From positions 1 through 14,052 of the forward strand of contig JAKAZX010000055.1 of assembly GCA_021826485.1 (NCBI GenBank): 14,052 bases of DNA, given 5' to 3'. Below, in pieces: positions 12,610 to 14,052 of the stretch. The DNA comes from Pseudomonadota bacterium (GTDB taxonomy: Bacteria > Pseudomonadota > Alphaproteobacteria > Acetobacterales > Acetobacteraceae). The stretch's first letter is position 1. Each line of letters begins with the position of its first letter. Both the position numbers and the translations under genes were made by a program. Below the pieces are notes generated by a model. It did not search any database and had not been told where the DNA came from. It was given only the letters and a program-made list of their open reading frames with translations.

Positions 12610-13455
12610 ATGGCACTGACCGACTGGATCGGCCGCAGCGAGACGCTGGCCGACGTGATCGCCGCGCGCCCCTGCGCCGCCCTGGCGGCGACGCTGGACC
12701 GCGGCGACCTCGCGGCCGCGCCCGGCACGGCGCTGCCGCCGCTGTGGCACTGGCTGTATTTCTGGGCCGTCGCGCCGCGCGCCGAACTGGGGCCGGACGG
12801 GCATCCGAAACGCGGCGGCTTCCTGCCGCCGGTCGCCCTGCCGCGGCGCATGTGGGCGGGCGCGCGGCTGACTTTCACCGCGCCGCTGCGGCTGGGGGAT
12901 GCGGTGCAGCGCCGCTCCACCATCGAATCGGTGACGGAGAAAACCGGCCGCACCGGCCCGCTGGTGTTCGTCACCGTCCGGCACGAGATCACGCGCGCGG
13001 CGGACGGCGCACTCGCGCTGACCGAACGGCATGACATCGTCTATCGCGCCGCCCCCGGCCCGGCCGACGTCCCGCCCCCGCCGCAGCCCGCTCCGGCGCC
13101 GGCGGCATGGCGGCGGGACTGGCATCCGGATGCGGTGCTGCTGTTCCGCTACTCGGCGCTGACCTTCAACGGCCACCGCATCCACTACGACCGAAGCTAT
13201 GCGACGGAGACGGAGGGCTATCCCGGCCTCGTCGTCCACGGTCCGCTGATTGCCACCCTGCTGCTCGATCTGCTGCACCGCGAGCGGCCGGAGGCGGAGG
13301 TTGCGGAATTCCGCTTCCGTGCCCTGCGTCCGACCTTCGACACGCATTCCTTCACGGTCTGCGGCGCCCCGCAGTCCGACGGCCGCACCGTGCATCTGTG
13401 GGCGCAGGACCATGAGGGCTGGCTGACGATGGATGCAACCGCCCTGATCGGCTGA
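12610..13455 (+). CDS. FAS1-like/MaoC-type acyl-CoA hydratase (mesaconyl-C4-CoA hydratase-like)
   Basis: A 281-residue double hot-dog protein. The N-terminal half has LPPLWHWLYFW at about 42-52 and RGGFLPPVALPRRMWAGARL at about 68-87, both typical of the mesaconyl-C4-CoA hydratase (Meh) group, plus FVTVRHEI at 120-127. A Pro/Ala linker (150-167) joins it to the second hot-dog, which carries the hydratase motif FNGHRIHYDRSYA at 186-198 and VVHGP at 208-212. Meh converts mesaconyl-C4-CoA to (S)-citramalyl-CoA in the 3-hydroxypropionate bicycle. Homologues in proteobacteria are often annotated only as acyl dehydratase, so the exact substrate is inferred. A class III CoA-transferase follows after 7 bases with a good ribosome binding site, which fits mesaconate/citramalate-type CoA metabolism. 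Start: ATG 12610; weak Shine-Dalgarno. Confidence 0.82.
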   Translation: MALTDWIGRSETLADVIAARPCAALAATLDRGDLAAAPGTALPPLWHWLYFWAVAPRAELGPDGHPKRGGFLPPVALPRRMWAGARLTFTAPLRLGDAVQRRSTIESVTEKTGRTGPLVFVTVRHEITRAADGALALTERHDIVYRAAPGPADVPPPPQPAPAPAAWRRDWHPDAVLLFRYSALTFNGHRIHYDRSYATETEGYPGLVVHGPLIATLLLDLLHRERPEAEVAEFRFRALRPTFDTHSFTVCGAPQSDGRTVHLWAQDHEGWLTMDATALIG

Positions 13456-13462
13456 GGAACCC

Positions 13463-14052
13463 ATGCAACCGCTCACCGGCATCACCGTCGTCACGCTGGA
13501 ACACGCGATCGCGGCACCGTTCGCGACGCGGCAACTGGCCGATCTCGGCGCCCGCGTCATCAAGGTGGAGCGGCCGGGCAGCGGCGATTTCGCGCGCGGC
13601 TACGATACGCGGGTGCGCGGCCTCGCCTCGCATTTCGTCTGGACCAACCGCTCGAAGGAAAGCCTGACGCTGGACCTGAAGCATCCGGCGGCGGCCGAGG
13701 TGCTGCGCCGGCTGATCGGCGGGCAGGCCGACGTGGTGGTGCAGAATCTCGCGCCGGGCGCCGCCGCGCGGCTCGGCCTCGACTATCCGACGCTCGCGGC
13801 GGCGAAGCCGGGCATCATCCTGTGCGACATTTCCGGCTACGGCAATGACGGGCCGCAGCGCGACCGCAAGGCGTACGACCTGCTGATCCAGGGCGAGGCC
13901 GGTTTCCTCTCCGTCACTGGCACGCCGGACACGCCATCGAAGGCCGGCGCATCGATCGCCGACATCGCCGCCGGGATGTACGCCTACAGCCTGATTCTCG
14001 CGGCGCTGATCGAGCGGCGGAACAGCGGGCGCGGGCAGCATCTGGACGTGTC
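13463..14052 (+). CDS. CaiB/BaiF family (class III) CoA-transferase, 3' end outside the window
   Basis: Class III CoA-transferases move CoA between organic acids through an aspartyl-CoA intermediate. About 196 residues are visible, half of a usual 390-400. The N-terminus LTGITVVTLEHAIAAPFATR and LADLGARVIKVERPGSGD (residues 26-42) are family hallmarks; NRSKESLTLDLKHP and VVVQNLAPGAAARLGLDY follow. The likely catalytic Asp139 is in RKAYDLLIQGEAG. GAGGAA lies before the ATG at 13463 and overlaps the previous stop, so the two genes are cotranscribed. Beside a Meh-like hydratase a mesaconyl/citramalyl-type transferase is attractive, but the family is broad and the substrate cannot be read from this part. 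Confidence 0.92.
   Translation, partial: MQPLTGITVVTLEHAIAAPFATRQLADLGARVIKVERPGSGDFARGYDTRVRGLASHFVWTNRSKESLTLDLKHPAAAEVLRRLIGGQADVVVQNLAPGAAARLGLDYPTLAAAKPGIILCDISGYGNDGPQRDRKAYDLLIQGEAGFLSVTGTPDTPSKAGASIADIAAGMYAYSLILAALIERRNSGRGQHLDV

Noticed and set aside
12603..13034. Alternative-frame ORF starting at ATG 12603 in the hydratase gene
   Set aside because: Arg/Ala-rich shadow frame; the ATG 12610 frame has clear hot-dog and MaoC motifs.

Overview
The window comes from a GC-rich (about 70% in most genes) alphaproteobacterium. The gene order rpoZ-rel-acpS-lepB-rnc-era ... recO-parC, the IalB-like protein next to rlmN and the wording of the MotB/OmpA-type protein suggest Rhodospirillales, perhaps Acetobacteraceae. 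That placement is inference from gene content, not a search. No tRNA, rRNA, CRISPR array, transposase or integrase was seen, and no stretch over 300 bases lacks a gene.

Left and centre (1-8540, all minus strand). Read in the direction of transcription, the order is rpoZ (RNA polymerase omega), a bifunctional (p)ppGpp synthetase/hydrolase, acpS, lepB, rnc, era, a YciA-type acyl-CoA thioesterase and a Nudix hydrolase. A low-GC orphan gene follows, then recO and the 5' end of parC. The genes from rel to the Nudix gene are packed with 4-base GTGA stop/start overlaps, so they look translationally coupled. The one real gap, acpS to lepB, holds a possible 45-codon ORF whose stop overlaps the lepB ATG. 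The orphan (1352-1813) and its flanks (about 1300-1900) have about 52% GC and look like an insertion that separates recO-parC from the rest of the cluster.

Right (8541-12068, plus strand). A short intergenic region carries a good rpoZ promoter, a perfect inverted repeat, and a 16-codon leader ORF with a strong ribosome binding site. The leader ends two bases before the ATG of a MotB/OmpA-like, inner-membrane-anchored, coiled-coil peptidoglycan-binding protein. After a hairpin-bearing spacer come a secreted IalB-like protein and rlmN, again joined by GTGA.

Far right. ohr (organic hydroperoxide resistance, minus strand) overlaps the end of rlmN tail to tail. Divergent from it, a mesaconyl-C4-CoA hydratase-like protein and a class III (CaiB/BaiF) CoA-transferase, cut by the window edge, begin what looks like an acyl-CoA or C5-dicarboxylate operon.

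Most of the window is housekeeping. The parts that deserve a second look are the two candidate leader ORFs, the orphan with its palindrome-studded promoter, and the uniform use of GTGA junctions.
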